64,000 nt of DNA from Paenibacillus methanolicus (GCF_008124765.1 NZ_VNHS01000018.1:24282-88281), one strand, 5' to 3'; numbered from the stretch's first letter, positions 42,465-52,902 are shown. Numbers and translations: made by a program. Notes: generated by a model not told the origin, from the letters alone.

Positions 42465-44129
42465 ATGTCCGATGCAACGTCCGGCAACAGCGGTCCGAAT
42501 ACCGACAGCGAACAATTTGGCAGCTCCACCGACAACAACGGACCCGCTCCGGACAGCGGTCAGCACGCACCCACGTCGGAGGACGGCGGAACGACGGCTG
42601 CAACCGGACAGCCGCAGAACATCGATGCTGCACAAACCGCGTCGGCTGCGGGCACCGGGTCCGCAGGGGGATCCGCGCCATCTGACGGCAACGGCAATGC
42701 CGGAGCGCAAGCAGCCGCCCCGCTTAAGCCGCTGACGATGGAGAACCTGCTCCGGGAATTCAACAACACGATGGATTTGAAATATCGCGACTTCCCCGCC
42801 AACGGGGTCACCGCGGTCTATTTGCAATATATGATCGACGCCGATCAGCTGTATCGTACGCTCGTGCTACCGTTTAGCGGCGTGACGGACGAGATGGCGG
42901 GCAAGCTGCTGGAGCAAGCGATATTCGAGCGGGCGAACACGCTGGAGGATGCCGTGTATGCCATCCTGTACGGTAGCGCCGTCGTCTTCTCCGGGGATCG
43001 CGCGTACAAGCTGGATCTCACCCGGTCCATCGGGCGCTCGATCGAACAGACCGAGACCGAGACCGTCATCGCCGGTCCGCACGACGGCTTCGTCGAGAAC
43101 ATCGTCGAGAACTTGGCGCTGCTGCGCAAGCGGCTGCGGAGCTCGCATCTGAAGACGGTTTCCCTCGCCGTCGGCGAAGTCACCAAAACCCAAGTCGTCG
43201 TCACCTATATCGAAGGAATCGCGAATCAGGAATTCGTTGGGAAAGTCACCGAGCGGCTGAAAAGTATCGAATTCGATGCCATCTACGAGGCCAACATGCT
43301 CGTGCAGTTGATCGACGACAATCCGAATTCCTTTTTCCCTCAATTCGTCGTGACGGAACGGCCGGACGCGATTTGCTCCAAGCTGACCGCCGGGCGGGTC
43401 GTGATTTTCGTGGACGGATCGCCTTCCGCCGTAAGCGCGCCTTCGTCTTTTTTTGAATTCTTCACCTCGCCGGACGACTACTACCAGCGCTGGCATGTGG
43501 GCACCGCGCTTCGCCTTCTGCGCATCGTCGGCTTCATTATTACGGTCGGCTTCACGGCGTTCTACGTGTCGGTCACGACGTTTCATTACGAGATGATTCC
43601 GCACAAAATGCTGCTCAACCTGACCAAGTCCAGAAGCAACGTCCCGTTCCCGCCGCTCTATGAAGCGCTCCTGATGGAGACGACGATCGAGCTCTTGCGG
43701 GAGGCCGGCGCGCGGCTGCCGACGAAGATCGGCCAGACGATCGGCATCGTCGGCGGTATCGTCATCGGGCAGGCGGCCGTACAGGCCGGCTTTACCAGCA
43801 ACGTGCTCATCATCGCCGTCGCGTCATCCGCCATTGCGTCCTTCGTCATTCCGAGCTATGTGATGAGCGCCTCGATCCGGCTCATCCGTTTTCCGCTCAT
43901 CTTTCTGGCTGGCATCTGGGGGAATTTCGGCCTCATGGTTGGCATCGCGTTCATCGTCATTCATCTCTCCGGCATCACGAACCTCGGCAGCTCGTATATG
44001 TCGCCGATCGCGCCGATGAACCTCAAGGATTGGCTGGACACCTTCATTCGCGGACCGTTCTCATCGCTGCGCTACCGGCCGTCCCAAGTGAAGTCGCCCA
44101 ATAAACAGAAAAACAAGATGCGAAAGTAG
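42465..44129 (+). CDS. spore germinant receptor A subunit (GerA family)
   Basis: 554 residues starting at 42465 with GGAGG ahead; the long frame upstream is not coding. A Ser/Gly/Ala/Thr-rich hydrophilic N terminus (about 1-90) is followed by the soluble GerA domain (about 95-290, with YRTLVLPFSG and MVQLIDDNPN-like elements), then membrane helices (about 345-500) that include TTIELLREAGARLP and IGIVGGIVIGQAAV, the best-conserved segment of GerAA/GerKA. With the B and C subunits it forms the inner-membrane receptor/channel that senses amino acids or sugars in the spore. The N-terminal tail is low-complexity and not conserved. Confidence 0.93.
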   Translation: MSDATSGNSGPNTDSEQFGSSTDNNGPAPDSGQHAPTSEDGGTTAATGQPQNIDAAQTASAAGTGSAGGSAPSDGNGNAGAQAAAPLKPLTMENLLREFNNTMDLKYRDFPANGVTAVYLQYMIDADQLYRTLVLPFSGVTDEMAGKLLEQAIFERANTLEDAVYAILYGSAVVFSGDRAYKLDLTRSIGRSIEQTETETVIAGPHDGFVENIVENLALLRKRLRSSHLKTVSLAVGEVTKTQVVVTYIEGIANQEFVGKVTERLKSIEFDAIYEANMLVQLIDDNPNSFFPQFVVTERPDAICSKLTAGRVVIFVDGSPSAVSAPSSFFEFFTSPDDYYQRWHVGTALRLLRIVGFIITVGFTAFYVSVTTFHYEMIPHKMLLNLTKSRSNVPFPPLYEALLMETTIELLREAGARLPTKIGQTIGIVGGIVIGQAAVQAGFTSNVLIIAVASSAIASFVIPSYVMSASIRLIRFPLIFLAGIWGNFGLMVGIAFIVIHLSGITNLGSSYMSPIAPMNLKDWLDTFIRGPFSSLRYRPSQVKSPNKQKNKMRK

Positions 44130-44138
44130 GTGATGCCG

Positions 44139-45242
44139 ATGAGCGAGAAATTGAACGGATATCATGTCGCCTTCATCATCGTCATGATCGAGCTTGACGT
44201 AACCGTCTTCAGCCTGCCACGGATCCTCGCCGAGAATCTTGGCACGAACGGGTGGATCGGCCTGCTCCTTCTGTCGGCCATCGCTTTCGCCAATCTGGGC
44301 CTGATCCATCTGTTCCATCGCGTTGGCCGCGGCCGCTCCCCGTTCGAGGTCGCCGAACAGTCGATTCCTCGCTTACTGTTAAAGCCGGCGTATATCCTGC
44401 TCGCGGTATTTTGGATCACCATCGGCAGCTTCGTTTGCAAAAAATACGTGCTCATCTATCAGATGGTCGCCTTCCCGACGACCAACGCGAACCTGCTGTA
44501 CGTCCTTTTGGCCGCCCTAGCCTTTTATTTGCTTATTAAAGGCATCTACAACATTGGCAAGGCGATGACCATCTTCTTCTATTTCACCGTGCCCGCCGCG
44601 CTGTTCGCCTTCTACTTCAAAGGACAATGGGAACTGTACCGATTTACGCCGTTTCTTCTCAAAGGCGGAACCGAAGGGCATTCCCTGAAAAACTGGCTGG
44701 AGGTGTACACCATCTTCGTCGGATACGAAATTTCGCTGTTTCTGATTCCGTTCGCGGAACCGAAATCATTGTTTAAAGGCGTATACTTCGGACATTCGCT
44801 GACAACTTCGGTTTACGTGCTGTTGATCATCGTCTCTTACGGCTTCTTTAGCTTCGAACAGCTGCAAGCCATGATGTATCCGCTGCTGAATTTGTTCTCT
44901 TATATCGAGCTGCCTTTCCTGAACCGGCTAGAGAACCTCATCTTCACGCTGTTCCTGTTCAGCAACTTGGCCTCGCTCGTGTTGTTCGGATGGATGGCGC
45001 TCATGGCGCTTCGCCGCGCGTTCCCGAAAGCGAGAAAGAACATGCTCGAGCTTATCTTAATTGCGGCCTCGCTCGGTATCGGCTCCTATCCGAAAATTTT
45101 GCGGGATTCCGAAATTATGCTGCGCGTCGTCCTCTACCTGGAAACCGCCATCGCCTTCCTGCTGCCGGCTGTCCTGCTGGTGCTGGCCGTCTACCAAGCC
45201 CGCGGCAAAACGCCCAAACCCGAAAGCGGGACGCCGGTATGA
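44139..45242 (+). CDS. spore germinant receptor B subunit (GerB family)
   Basis: 367 residues from the ATG at 44139; AGGTG lies six bases ahead. About ten membrane helices of the APC-superfamily fold, as in GerBB/GerKB: MSEKLNGYHVAFIIVMIELD at the start and a YTIFVGYEISLFLIPF central helix. It is the putative ligand-binding subunit. The 3' end overlaps the C-subunit gene (ATGA). The start at 44130 (GTG) is possible, but the site fits 44139 better. Confidence 0.93.
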   Translation: MSEKLNGYHVAFIIVMIELDVTVFSLPRILAENLGTNGWIGLLLLSAIAFANLGLIHLFHRVGRGRSPFEVAEQSIPRLLLKPAYILLAVFWITIGSFVCKKYVLIYQMVAFPTTNANLLYVLLAALAFYLLIKGIYNIGKAMTIFFYFTVPAALFAFYFKGQWELYRFTPFLLKGGTEGHSLKNWLEVYTIFVGYEISLFLIPFAEPKSLFKGVYFGHSLTTSVYVLLIIVSYGFFSFEQLQAMMYPLLNLFSYIELPFLNRLENLIFTLFLFSNLASLVLFGWMALMALRRAFPKARKNMLELILIAASLGIGSYPKILRDSEIMLRVVLYLETAIAFLLPAVLLVLAVYQARGKTPKPESGTPV

Positions 45243-46375
45243 ACGAAATGCGCGTATGCTGCCTGCTGCTGCTCGCACTGACCTCCGCCGCGCTGCTGCT
45301 AACCGGCTGCCGCGATGAGAAGATCATCGAACGAATGGGCTTCACGCGGACGGTTGCGCTGGATTTTCCGGAAGGCGAAGAAGACAAAACGAAGCTGAAG
45401 GTGACGATCAGCATCCCGAAATCCGAGCCCGTCAATGCCCGGATCGTCCTGACGACGATCGCGCAGTCGAACAAGGAAGCGCGCATTATGTTCTCTAGGC
45501 AGAACAACCGGCAGATCGTCAGCGGCCAGCTGCGCACCGTGATGTTCGGGACGAAGCTCGCGAAAGACGGCATATGGAAACACATCGATACGCTCGTGCG
45601 GGATCCATCGATCGGCAGCAAGGTGAACGTCGTCGTCGTGAATGGCAACGCTAACGCTCTCCTTCAGCGGACTTATAAGCAATTTCCGAGCACCGGCGAA
45701 TATATCGAGGACTTGGTTCGAACCGAGCGGGCATCCACCGAGATTCCCATCTCCAACCTCCATACGTTCTCCCGGGACTATTTCGACGACGGCATCGACC
45801 CGGTCACTCCGCTCATTAAGGAAAGCAAGGAGGCGCTTAGTCTCGACGGCATCGCCTTGTTCCGCGACGATACTTACGTCATGCGCGTCGAGCCGCAGAA
45901 GTCGCTGCTGTTCAATTTCCTGCACAAAAATTTCGTCACGGGCGAGGTCGTGATGGCCATGCCGGTCCAAGATGGCGAACAACAACGGGTCATGCTCAGC
46001 TTCGTCGCCAGCAACCGCAAAATCAAAATCCGCCATCCCAAGACGATTCGCGGCGGCAAAGATATAACCGTAAACATTCATCTCAAGATACGCGGCGAGG
46101 TGCTCGAATACCACGGCAAACTAAACCTGCAGAAGAGCAGCGACCAGCGAGAGCTCGAGAAGCGGATGAAAGCCTACGTGGAGAAAGAGACGAAGCTGCT
46201 GGTAGAGAAAATGCAAAAGCAGCGGCTCGACCCGCTCGGAATCGGCCAGCATGCCCGCAACAGCATGCGCTACGCGCAATGGAAGAAGCTCGATTGGCGG
46301 GAAATGATCCCGGACTTGAAATTCAACATCACCGCGGACGTCAAAATCAAAGATATCGGCAAGCTGCAGACCTGA
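45239..46375 (+). CDS. spore germinant receptor C subunit, lipoprotein (GerC family)
   Basis: 378 residues from the ATG overlapping the B-subunit stop. The lipoprotein signal ends in a LTGC lipobox with Cys near 23. A mature three-domain GerC fold follows: KIIERMGFTRTVALD, the QNNRQIVSGQLRTVMFG strand, DALSLDGIALFRDDT-like segments and a C-terminal REMIPDLKFNITADVKI. GerC is displayed on the outer face of the spore inner membrane and is needed for receptor function. This completes the A-B-C operon, 42465-46375. Confidence 0.93.
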   Translation: MNEMRVCCLLLLALTSAALLLTGCRDEKIIERMGFTRTVALDFPEGEEDKTKLKVTISIPKSEPVNARIVLTTIAQSNKEARIMFSRQNNRQIVSGQLRTVMFGTKLAKDGIWKHIDTLVRDPSIGSKVNVVVVNGNANALLQRTYKQFPSTGEYIEDLVRTERASTEIPISNLHTFSRDYFDDGIDPVTPLIKESKEALSLDGIALFRDDTYVMRVEPQKSLLFNFLHKNFVTGEVVMAMPVQDGEQQRVMLSFVASNRKIKIRHPKTIRGGKDITVNIHLKIRGEVLEYHGKLNLQKSSDQRELEKRMKAYVEKETKLLVEKMQKQRLDPLGIGQHARNSMRYAQWKKLDWREMIPDLKFNITADVKIKDIGKLQT

Positions 46376-46485
46376 GTCGCCAAGCCAAGTTCGCTTCGGC
46401 CGGTGCCGCAAAACCCGATCATCGCGAGGTTCAGCTTTGGCCCGCTCCCGCATACACATAACGTGGATGAAAGGAGCGATCGCCC

Positions 46486-47571
46486 ATGATTGAAACGAGA
46501 CCGATTCCGGTCGTAGTCGTCAGCGGTTTCCTCGGCAGCGGCAAAACGACGATGCTGCTTCGGGTGCTGCAGCATGCGAAGGCGGCGGGCATGCGCGCCT
46601 CCGTTCTGATGAACGAGGTCGGCTCGGTGGACGTCGACGGCATTATGGTCAGCGGCCAGGCTGCCGCCAGCATGCTGGAGCGCGTCACGGAAGGATGCCT
46701 TTGCTGCAGCAAGAAGAGCGAGCTGGCGAAATGTCTGGAGCGGCTGGCGGAAGCGGCGCCGGACGTGATCTTCATTGAACTGACCGGGGTCGCCAACCCG
46801 GAGGAAATCGTCGAAGCGATGAGCGAGCCGCAGCTTGCCGAGCAAGTCGCCCTGCACCGGATCGTCACCGTGCTGGACGCGGAGCACGCGATTGACTATA
46901 ACAGCATCTTCTCCACCGACCGCGAACTTGTACATACGCTGCGTCGGCAGATTGAGGTCGCCGACCTCGTCCTGGCCAACAAAGCGGATCTGATCTCATC
47001 CAAGACGGCGGCCAAGCTGGACAAAATGGTGCGCGACCGCAACGCCGCTTGCCAGCTCATGCTCGCGGTCCGCGGGGACGTGAAGCCTTCGCTCATCCTC
47101 GATGGCATCGAGAAGAGCCCGCTAGCGAAGCCGAAGCCGTCCTTCGGCAGCGTCCGCGTAGGCGGCGTGCCGATTGCGCCCACGCCCGGCACGCGAATCT
47201 TCGCGTCTCCGCAGCATACGGCAAGCGTCTCCGCCTCGGCATCGCAACCTTTCGCCGCCTTGCAGGTCATCACGAAGCAGCGCCAGTCGTATTCGCGCGT
47301 CAAGTCGGTCACGCTCTATCCCGGCACGGCGAGCACGGTGACGAAGCGGAGCTTCGAAGCGTTCTTCGCCGGCCGCGGCAACGGTTGCCTGCGCGCCAAA
47401 GGGTTCATGCCGCTCGGTCCCGGCGGCAGCATGCTGCTGTTCCAGTTGGCAGGCAAGCGGATCGAGTGGCAGAAGTCCGACTATGCGGGCGAGCCGTATT
47501 TCGTCATGATCGGCATCGACCTCGACCATGCCCGCATCTCGGCGGAATGGGAAAAGCTGACGAAACACTAG
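46486..47571 (+). CDS. CobW/COG0523 GTPase (second copy)
   Basis: 361 residues behind AAGGAG. It has G3E motifs VVSGFLGSGKTTML (about 10-23), GCLCC (CxCC), VLDAEHA and ANKAD, and a C-terminal CobW_C-like domain. Unlike the homologue at 41172 it lacks the histidine-rich insert; instead the linker between the domains (about 210-265) is Ser/Pro/Ala-rich. It lies 110 bases after the germination operon on the same strand, so read-through from it is possible. The metal is not defined; zinc is likely for the CxCC family. Confidence 0.88.
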   Translation: MIETRPIPVVVVSGFLGSGKTTMLLRVLQHAKAAGMRASVLMNEVGSVDVDGIMVSGQAAASMLERVTEGCLCCSKKSELAKCLERLAEAAPDVIFIELTGVANPEEIVEAMSEPQLAEQVALHRIVTVLDAEHAIDYNSIFSTDRELVHTLRRQIEVADLVLANKADLISSKTAAKLDKMVRDRNAACQLMLAVRGDVKPSLILDGIEKSPLAKPKPSFGSVRVGGVPIAPTPGTRIFASPQHTASVSASASQPFAALQVITKQRQSYSRVKSVTLYPGTASTVTKRSFEAFFAGRGNGCLRAKGFMPLGPGGSMLLFQLAGKRIEWQKSDYAGEPYFVMIGIDLDHARISAEWEKLTKH

Positions 47572-47584
47572 CGGTAGGGATGGG

Positions 47585-47646
47585 AAAGACCGTGGAAAGC
47601 TCGGAGGGGCCGGATGCCGCCTTCGAGTATCCACGGTCTTTTTTGC
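47585..47646 (+). terminator. terminator after the second CobW gene
   Basis: AAAGACCGTGGA (47585-47596) pairs with TCCACGGTCTTT (47630-47641), with a long loop and a run of T. Confidence 0.8.
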
Positions 47647-47738
47647 TGCTCATGTGGCGCCGCATCCTAGAACGTTCGGCTATAATAAAGAGAGCGGCTC
47701 GGTTCCGCTCAAACCTGATCGCAAGGAGTTGACCCGCC

Positions 47739-47957
47739 ATGGGGACGATCCCCAAACTGCTCATTCTCGCCGGCGCGGCCCTCATCGTCATCGGCTTGCT
47801 GTGGGCGCTGCTTGGCCGCTTCCTTCCTCTGGGCCGCCTCCCCGGCGACATCGCCATCGAGAAGGAAGGCTTTGCCTTTTACTTCCCTGTGGTCACGTGC
47901 ATCGTGATCAGCTTGGTTGTGTCCGGCATTGCGTATTTGGTGCGGTTGTTTAAATAA
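47739..47957 (+). CDS. DUF2905 two-helix membrane protein
   Basis: 72 residues behind AAGGAG. Helix 1 (about 4-27) and helix 2 (about 46-68) frame the conserved LPGDIAIEKEGFAFYFP loop, the hallmark of DUF2905. The function is unknown in any species. It stands between the CobW gene and the convergent groEL gene. Confidence 0.9.
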   Translation: MGTIPKLLILAGAALIVIGLLWALLGRFLPLGRLPGDIAIEKEGFAFYFPVVTCIVISLVVSGIAYLVRLFK

Positions 47958-47984
47958 CCTGCTTATGACCAAACATGCCCATAA

Positions 47985-48018
47985 ACAAGAAGAAACCCCT
48001 TGATAATCAAGGGGTTTC
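47985..48018 (-). terminator. groEL terminator
   Basis: GAAACCCCTTGA and TCAAGGGGTTTC form a perfect stem, followed on the minus strand by TTCTTG, 9 bases past the groEL stop. Confidence 0.85.
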
Positions 48019-48026
48019 CGTCTGTC

Positions 48027-49655
<1,629 letters not shown>

Positions 49656-49772
49656 AGGTAGTACCTCCTGAGAGTTTATAGTTGTTGAAACTTCGCTTTG
49701 TTACAAGGGCGGAGCCGTTCAAGGCTCCCTAAGTATCGTGTCCGTACGATGTATGTTCGGCAACGCCGGGAA

Positions 49773-50054
49773 TTAGCCCAGGATCGCGTGAATGTCGCTC
49801 TCTTTCATAATCAACAGCTCTTTGCCGTCGTACTTCACTTCCGTGCCGGCATATTTGGAGAACAGGACGCGGTCGCCTTCCTTCACTTCAAGCGCGATGC
49901 GTACGCCGTCTTTGAGCGCACCGGAGCCAACAGCGACGACGCGGCCTTCTTGCGGTTTCTCTTTCGCCGTGTCTGGCAGCAAAATGCCGCTAGCCGTTGT
50001 TTCTTCTTTCGCGATCGGTTCGATCAATACGCGTTCACCCAAAGGTCTGATCAT
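49773..50054 (-). CDS. groES: GroES co-chaperonin
   Basis: 93 residues with the usual fold elements: MIRPLGERVLIEP, the mobile loop EETTASGILLPDTAKEKPQEG, and GKELLIMKESDIHAIL at the end. It caps GroEL. It starts behind AAAGGAGG, 45 bases after the CIRCE element, and is first in the operon. Confidence 0.99.
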   Translation of the reverse strand: MIRPLGERVLIEPIAKEETTASGILLPDTAKEKPQEGRVVAVGSGALKDGVRIALEVKEGDRVLFSKYAGTEVKYDGKELLIMKESDIHAILG

Positions 50055-50099
50055 GAAAATAGCCTCCTTTTGATTTGAGTTGCAGGTTGAAATTTTTTA

Positions 50100-50126
50100 T
50101 TAGCACTCGCAACTGTTAAGTGCTAA
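50100..50126. promoter_or_regulatory. CIRCE element (HrcA operator)
   Basis: TTAGCACTC, a 9-base spacer and AAGTGCTAA, with one mismatch to the consensus second arm (GAGTGCTAA). It lies between the promoter and groES, as in other Firmicutes, and is the binding site for the HrcA repressor. Confidence 0.93.
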
Positions 50127-50138
50127 TAACCATAACCT

Positions 50139-50167
50139 ATAATACCGATTTTGAATTTAGATTTCAA
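50139..50167 (-). promoter_or_regulatory. groES-groEL sigma-A promoter
   Basis: TTGAAA (50167-50162), a 17-base spacer and TATTAT (50144-50139) on the minus strand. The predicted transcription start falls in the spacer just before CIRCE. Confidence 0.75.
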
Positions 50168-50454
50168 GTGGCTGGCCGTTCATTTTACGTGAAATTTGGA
50201 AAAGCTGCCTAGCCGTGAGTACGGCCGCCGAGTACGTTCAAGTCAGCCCATTCCCCGAAAAAACAGGAGCGCCGCCGTTAACGCCGCCAATCGTGAACAC
50301 CGCGAACCATTCCGCATGTAAACCTTTCGCCTACTAAAGAAGAATGCCCCTGTTCATCATTGACAGCTTTTTGTCTTTGTAAGCCTCCCTTGGGCATAGC
50401 TAGCCGTAAAAGTTTCCAACCCTGCCGGGACCGGCCGGCAAGCCCTTAAACGAG
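50168..50454. other. intergenic region between tatC and groES
   Basis: About 290 bases with no open frame of note. It contains only the groES upstream sequence and the tatC terminator region; no RNA structure was recognised. Confidence 0.6.
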
Positions 50455-50486
50455 CAGCAAAAAAGCCGGCCTCATCGGCCGGCTTG
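50455..50486 (-). terminator. tatC terminator
   Basis: On the minus strand AAGCCGGCC pairs with GGCCGGCTT, followed by six T. It lies just beyond the tatC stop. Confidence 0.88.
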
Positions 50487-50494
50487 CGGTTGGT

Positions 50495-51277
50495 TCACGT
50501 CCCAAACTCTTCTTCCCATGCGGCATCCCGCGCTTGCTGTTTGCGGTAAACGACGCCCGAGAGCAACACGCTGACTTCGTACAGCACGATTAACGGCACC
50601 GCCACAAGCATATCCGAAATAAAGTCCGGCGGCGTGATCATCGTGCCCAGAATGATCAAAATCAAGTACGCCACGCGGCGCATCTTCCTAAGCCGCACCG
50701 GCGTCAGAATCCGGATTTGCGTCAGGAACATAATGACGATCGGCAGCTCGAACAGCAGCGAGATCGGAATCAAAATGTTGAACAAGAAAGTAAAATACTG
50801 CGTAATCCCGTAGGTCTCTTCCAACCCCAGATGCCTGGACACATCGGTCGTAAAGTTGAACGCCATCGGGAAGACGACGAAATAAGAGAACGCCAGTCCG
50901 CCGATGAACAGCAGAAGCGCCATCGGCACGAAGGTCAGCGCCGCGCGCTGCTCCCGCTCCTGGAGGGCGGGCTTGACGAACGCCCACAATTGAAAGAACG
51001 CGAACGGAATGACAAGCAGGAGCGCGATGACGAGCGCGAATTTCATGTACATGCCGATGCCGTCCCATAACGAGAAGGTATGCAGCTTCATCCCGCTGAC
51101 GGGCTCCTGGGACATGAGGAAATCATAGGCCGGATTCGCGAGAAAAAGGCCGATCGCAAGCCCAATAACCAGCACGATGAGCGTATAGATGATCCGTTTG
51201 CGCAGCTCGCCGATATGCTCGAACAAGGTCATGGCTAATTCCTCGCGCGTAGGGCGCGGTGTCGTATCTTCGTTCAT
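50495..51277 (-). CDS. tatC: Twin-arginine translocase TatC
   Basis: 260 residues with six membrane helices and the conserved N-terminal FEHIGELRKRI segment that binds twin-arginine signals. Further family motifs are FQLWAFVKPALQ and FELPIVIMFLT. With TatA it forms the export channel for folded proteins. The start has AGAGGTG upstream. About 190 bases separate it from tatA. Confidence 0.97.
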   Translation of the reverse strand: MNEDTTPRPTREELAMTLFEHIGELRKRIIYTLIVLVIGLAIGLFLANPAYDFLMSQEPVSGMKLHTFSLWDGIGMYMKFALVIALLLVIPFAFFQLWAFVKPALQEREQRAALTFVPMALLLFIGGLAFSYFVVFPMAFNFTTDVSRHLGLEETYGITQYFTFLFNILIPISLLFELPIVIMFLTQIRILTPVRLRKMRRVAYLILIILGTMITPPDFISDMLVAVPLIVLYEVSVLLSGVVYRKQQARDAAWEEEFGT

Positions 51278-51394
51278 GCAAACTCACCTCTTAACGGCCG
51301 TATTGATGAAAGCGGCCCTTGCGCTTATCCGCTGCGACAAGGTGAAACGGCATTCGCCGTCCTTGACGGCGGAGTGCGTTTCTTTCCGTAGAAA

Positions 51395-51425
51395 TACAAC
51401 ATGCTTAAGCATTAAGGATGTTGTA
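51395..51425. repeat. nested inverted repeat between tatA and tatC
   Basis: TACAACAT (51395-51402) is the inverse of ATGTTGTA (51418-51425), and ATGCTTAAGCAT (51401-51412) within it is a perfect palindrome. It could be a regulator site or RNA hairpin for tatC; the binding factor is unknown. Confidence 0.45.
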
Positions 51426-51447
51426 CGTATACATGCTTGCGTATTCA

Positions 51448-51485
51448 TAAAAAAAGCGAGCTCCGATTATTCAGGGAGCCGCTTA
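51448..51485 (-). terminator. tatA terminator overlapping the stop region
   Basis: On the minus strand AAGCGGCTCC pairs with GGAGCTCGCTT (one bulge), followed by seven T. The tatA stop codon lies in the loop, so tatA is mostly monocistronic and tatC needs its own promoter or read-through. Confidence 0.7.
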
Positions 51486-51700
51486 TCGTTTCTTTCCTCT
51501 TTGTCGCGGTTCACTTCGATCCGGCTTGCGTCTTTGCGCTCGCGGTCGTCGTCGTCCATCAGATCCTTCGCGCCGGCTTTGAATTCCTTCAGCGTCCGGC
51601 CAAACGCGCGACCCAGCTCCGGGAGCTTGTTCGGACCGAACAGCAGCAAAGCGACCAGCACGATCAAAATAATACCTGTCACGCCAATGCCGTTGAACAT
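51467..51700 (-). CDS. tatA: Twin-arginine translocase TatA
   Basis: 77 residues starting at 51700 behind AGGAGG; the upstream frame is not coding. One N-terminal membrane helix (about 5-22), the FGPNKLPELGRAFGRTLKEF amphipathic helix and an acidic/basic tail mark the TatA family. It multimerises with TatC to make the pore. Confidence 0.95.
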   Translation of the reverse strand: MFNGIGVTGIILIVLVALLLFGPNKLPELGRAFGRTLKEFKAGAKDLMDDDDRERKDASRIEVNRDKEERNDKRLPE

Positions 51701-51714
51701 ATTGTTCCTCCTAA

Positions 51715-51740
51715 AGTTTTTGCGAAGCCTATACTTCGCA
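51715..51740. repeat. hairpin-containing repeat copy 1
   Basis: A 26-base unit upstream of tatA that contains the inverted repeat GCGAAG-CCTATA-CTTCGC. It recurs at 51785-51810 with one or two changes. Confidence 0.7.
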
Positions 51741-51784
51741 AGAGATTGCTCCGCAGCAAAAACTGGCTTCGGAAGCATACGCTT

Positions 51785-51810
51785 AGTTTTTGCGAAGCTT
51801 ATACTTCGCT
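51785..51810. repeat. hairpin-containing repeat copy 2
   Basis: A second copy of the 26-base unit (GCGAAG-CTTATA-CTTCGC core). The copies are direct repeats 70 bases apart between tatA and the MoeA-like gene. Confidence 0.7.
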
Positions 51811-51870
51811 CAAAGAATAACATCGTCTTCTATGAAACCGCGACATTCTCTCTATGTAACCTATTACCCG

Positions 51871-52902
51871 CTAGCACCCATGCAAACCGCCATATCCCAT
51901 ATCGACGATGTCGGCTCGCGTAATCACGTCGCCTGCTAGCACCCGAGGGAGCAGCACGTTGAACGACGTGTACGGATCGTGCATGACGCAGCCCGGCAGA
52001 CCCATAATCGGCACGGTGCCGATATAGCCGACGAGCAGCATCGAACCCGGCAGCATCGGAGTGCCGTAGCTGACGATGTCCGCCCCCGCCGCCTTGATGG
52101 CCGCCGGCGTACGATCGTCCGGATCGACGGACATGCCGCCGGTCACTAGTATCATATCATAACGGTTATCAAGCAAATAGTGGATTTCCTTGACAATTGT
52201 TTGTCGTTCATCTGGAGCAAAACGCTGTTCGCCGATCTCCGATCCGAGCGATTCCACGATGCGGCGTACCGCGGGGCCGAACTTATCCTGTATCCGCCCG
52301 CTGAACACTTCGCCGCCCGTCGTCACCAGCCCGATGCGCAGCCGACGCAGCGGCTTGACCCGCAGCGGCCCCTCGCCGCCGTTCGTCTCCCGATATCGCG
52401 CCGCCAACTCCTCAACCATCTGCACCTTCGCTTCGTCGACGACGAGCGGAATGACGCGGGTCGCCGCGATTTGGCCGCCCGGCTGCACGACATGGTTCGT
52501 CTTCACGGTCGCGAGCGCGATCTCGCCGATCTCGTTTACCGCCTGCACGAAAGCCGGGTCAATGAATGCCAGCCCCGGCGATTCCAGATCCGACTTCACG
52601 GCCACTTTGCCTTCGTGAGGCTCCGTCATGCGCGTCCCGTCGCCTCGCAGCGCCTCGGCCATCCGCAGCGCGGCATCGTCCTCGTGCAGCTCGCCATCGC
52701 CCAGCTCCATCGCGTAAATGTGGGCTTTGCCAATATCGAGCAGCTTCGGAATGTCCGCCTCCGTGATGACATGGCCCTTCTTGAACAGCCTGCCTTTGAA
52801 CTCGCCGGGCAAAATCTGCGTCAGGTCATGCGCCAGTCTGAGGCCGATCGCCTCTTCCACCGGTACCTCGCGCAGCGTCGTCCGCTTCGCTTCGCCGCTC
52901 AT
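51871..52902 (-). CDS. MoeA-like molybdopterin-binding protein
   Basis: 343 residues starting at 52902, overlapping the moaB stop (ATGA). The C-terminal half (about 175-330) is a MoCF_biosynth domain with LVTTGGEVFSGRI, MILVTGGMSVDPDD and the PLPGCV-like GLPGCVMHDP. The N terminus (about 1-160) differs from MoeA: it has a SAF-like segment (GRLFKKGHVITEADI) instead of the PxxDxSxxDGY domain. True MoeA proteins are longer, around 400 residues. It may be a variant molybdenum-insertion enzyme or a sensor. The context (moaB, moaC) supports a molybdenum-cofactor role. Confidence 0.75.
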   Translation of the reverse strand: MSGEAKRTTLREVPVEEAIGLRLAHDLTQILPGEFKGRLFKKGHVITEADIPKLLDIGKAHIYAMELGDGELHEDDAALRMAEALRGDGTRMTEPHEGKVAVKSDLESPGLAFIDPAFVQAVNEIGEIALATVKTNHVVQPGGQIAATRVIPLVVDEAKVQMVEELAARYRETNGGEGPLRVKPLRRLRIGLVTTGGEVFSGRIQDKFGPAVRRIVESLGSEIGEQRFAPDERQTIVKEIHYLLDNRYDMILVTGGMSVDPDDRTPAAIKAAGADIVSYGTPMLPGSMLLVGYIGTVPIMGLPGCVMHDPYTSFNVLLPRVLAGDVITRADIVDMGYGGLHGC

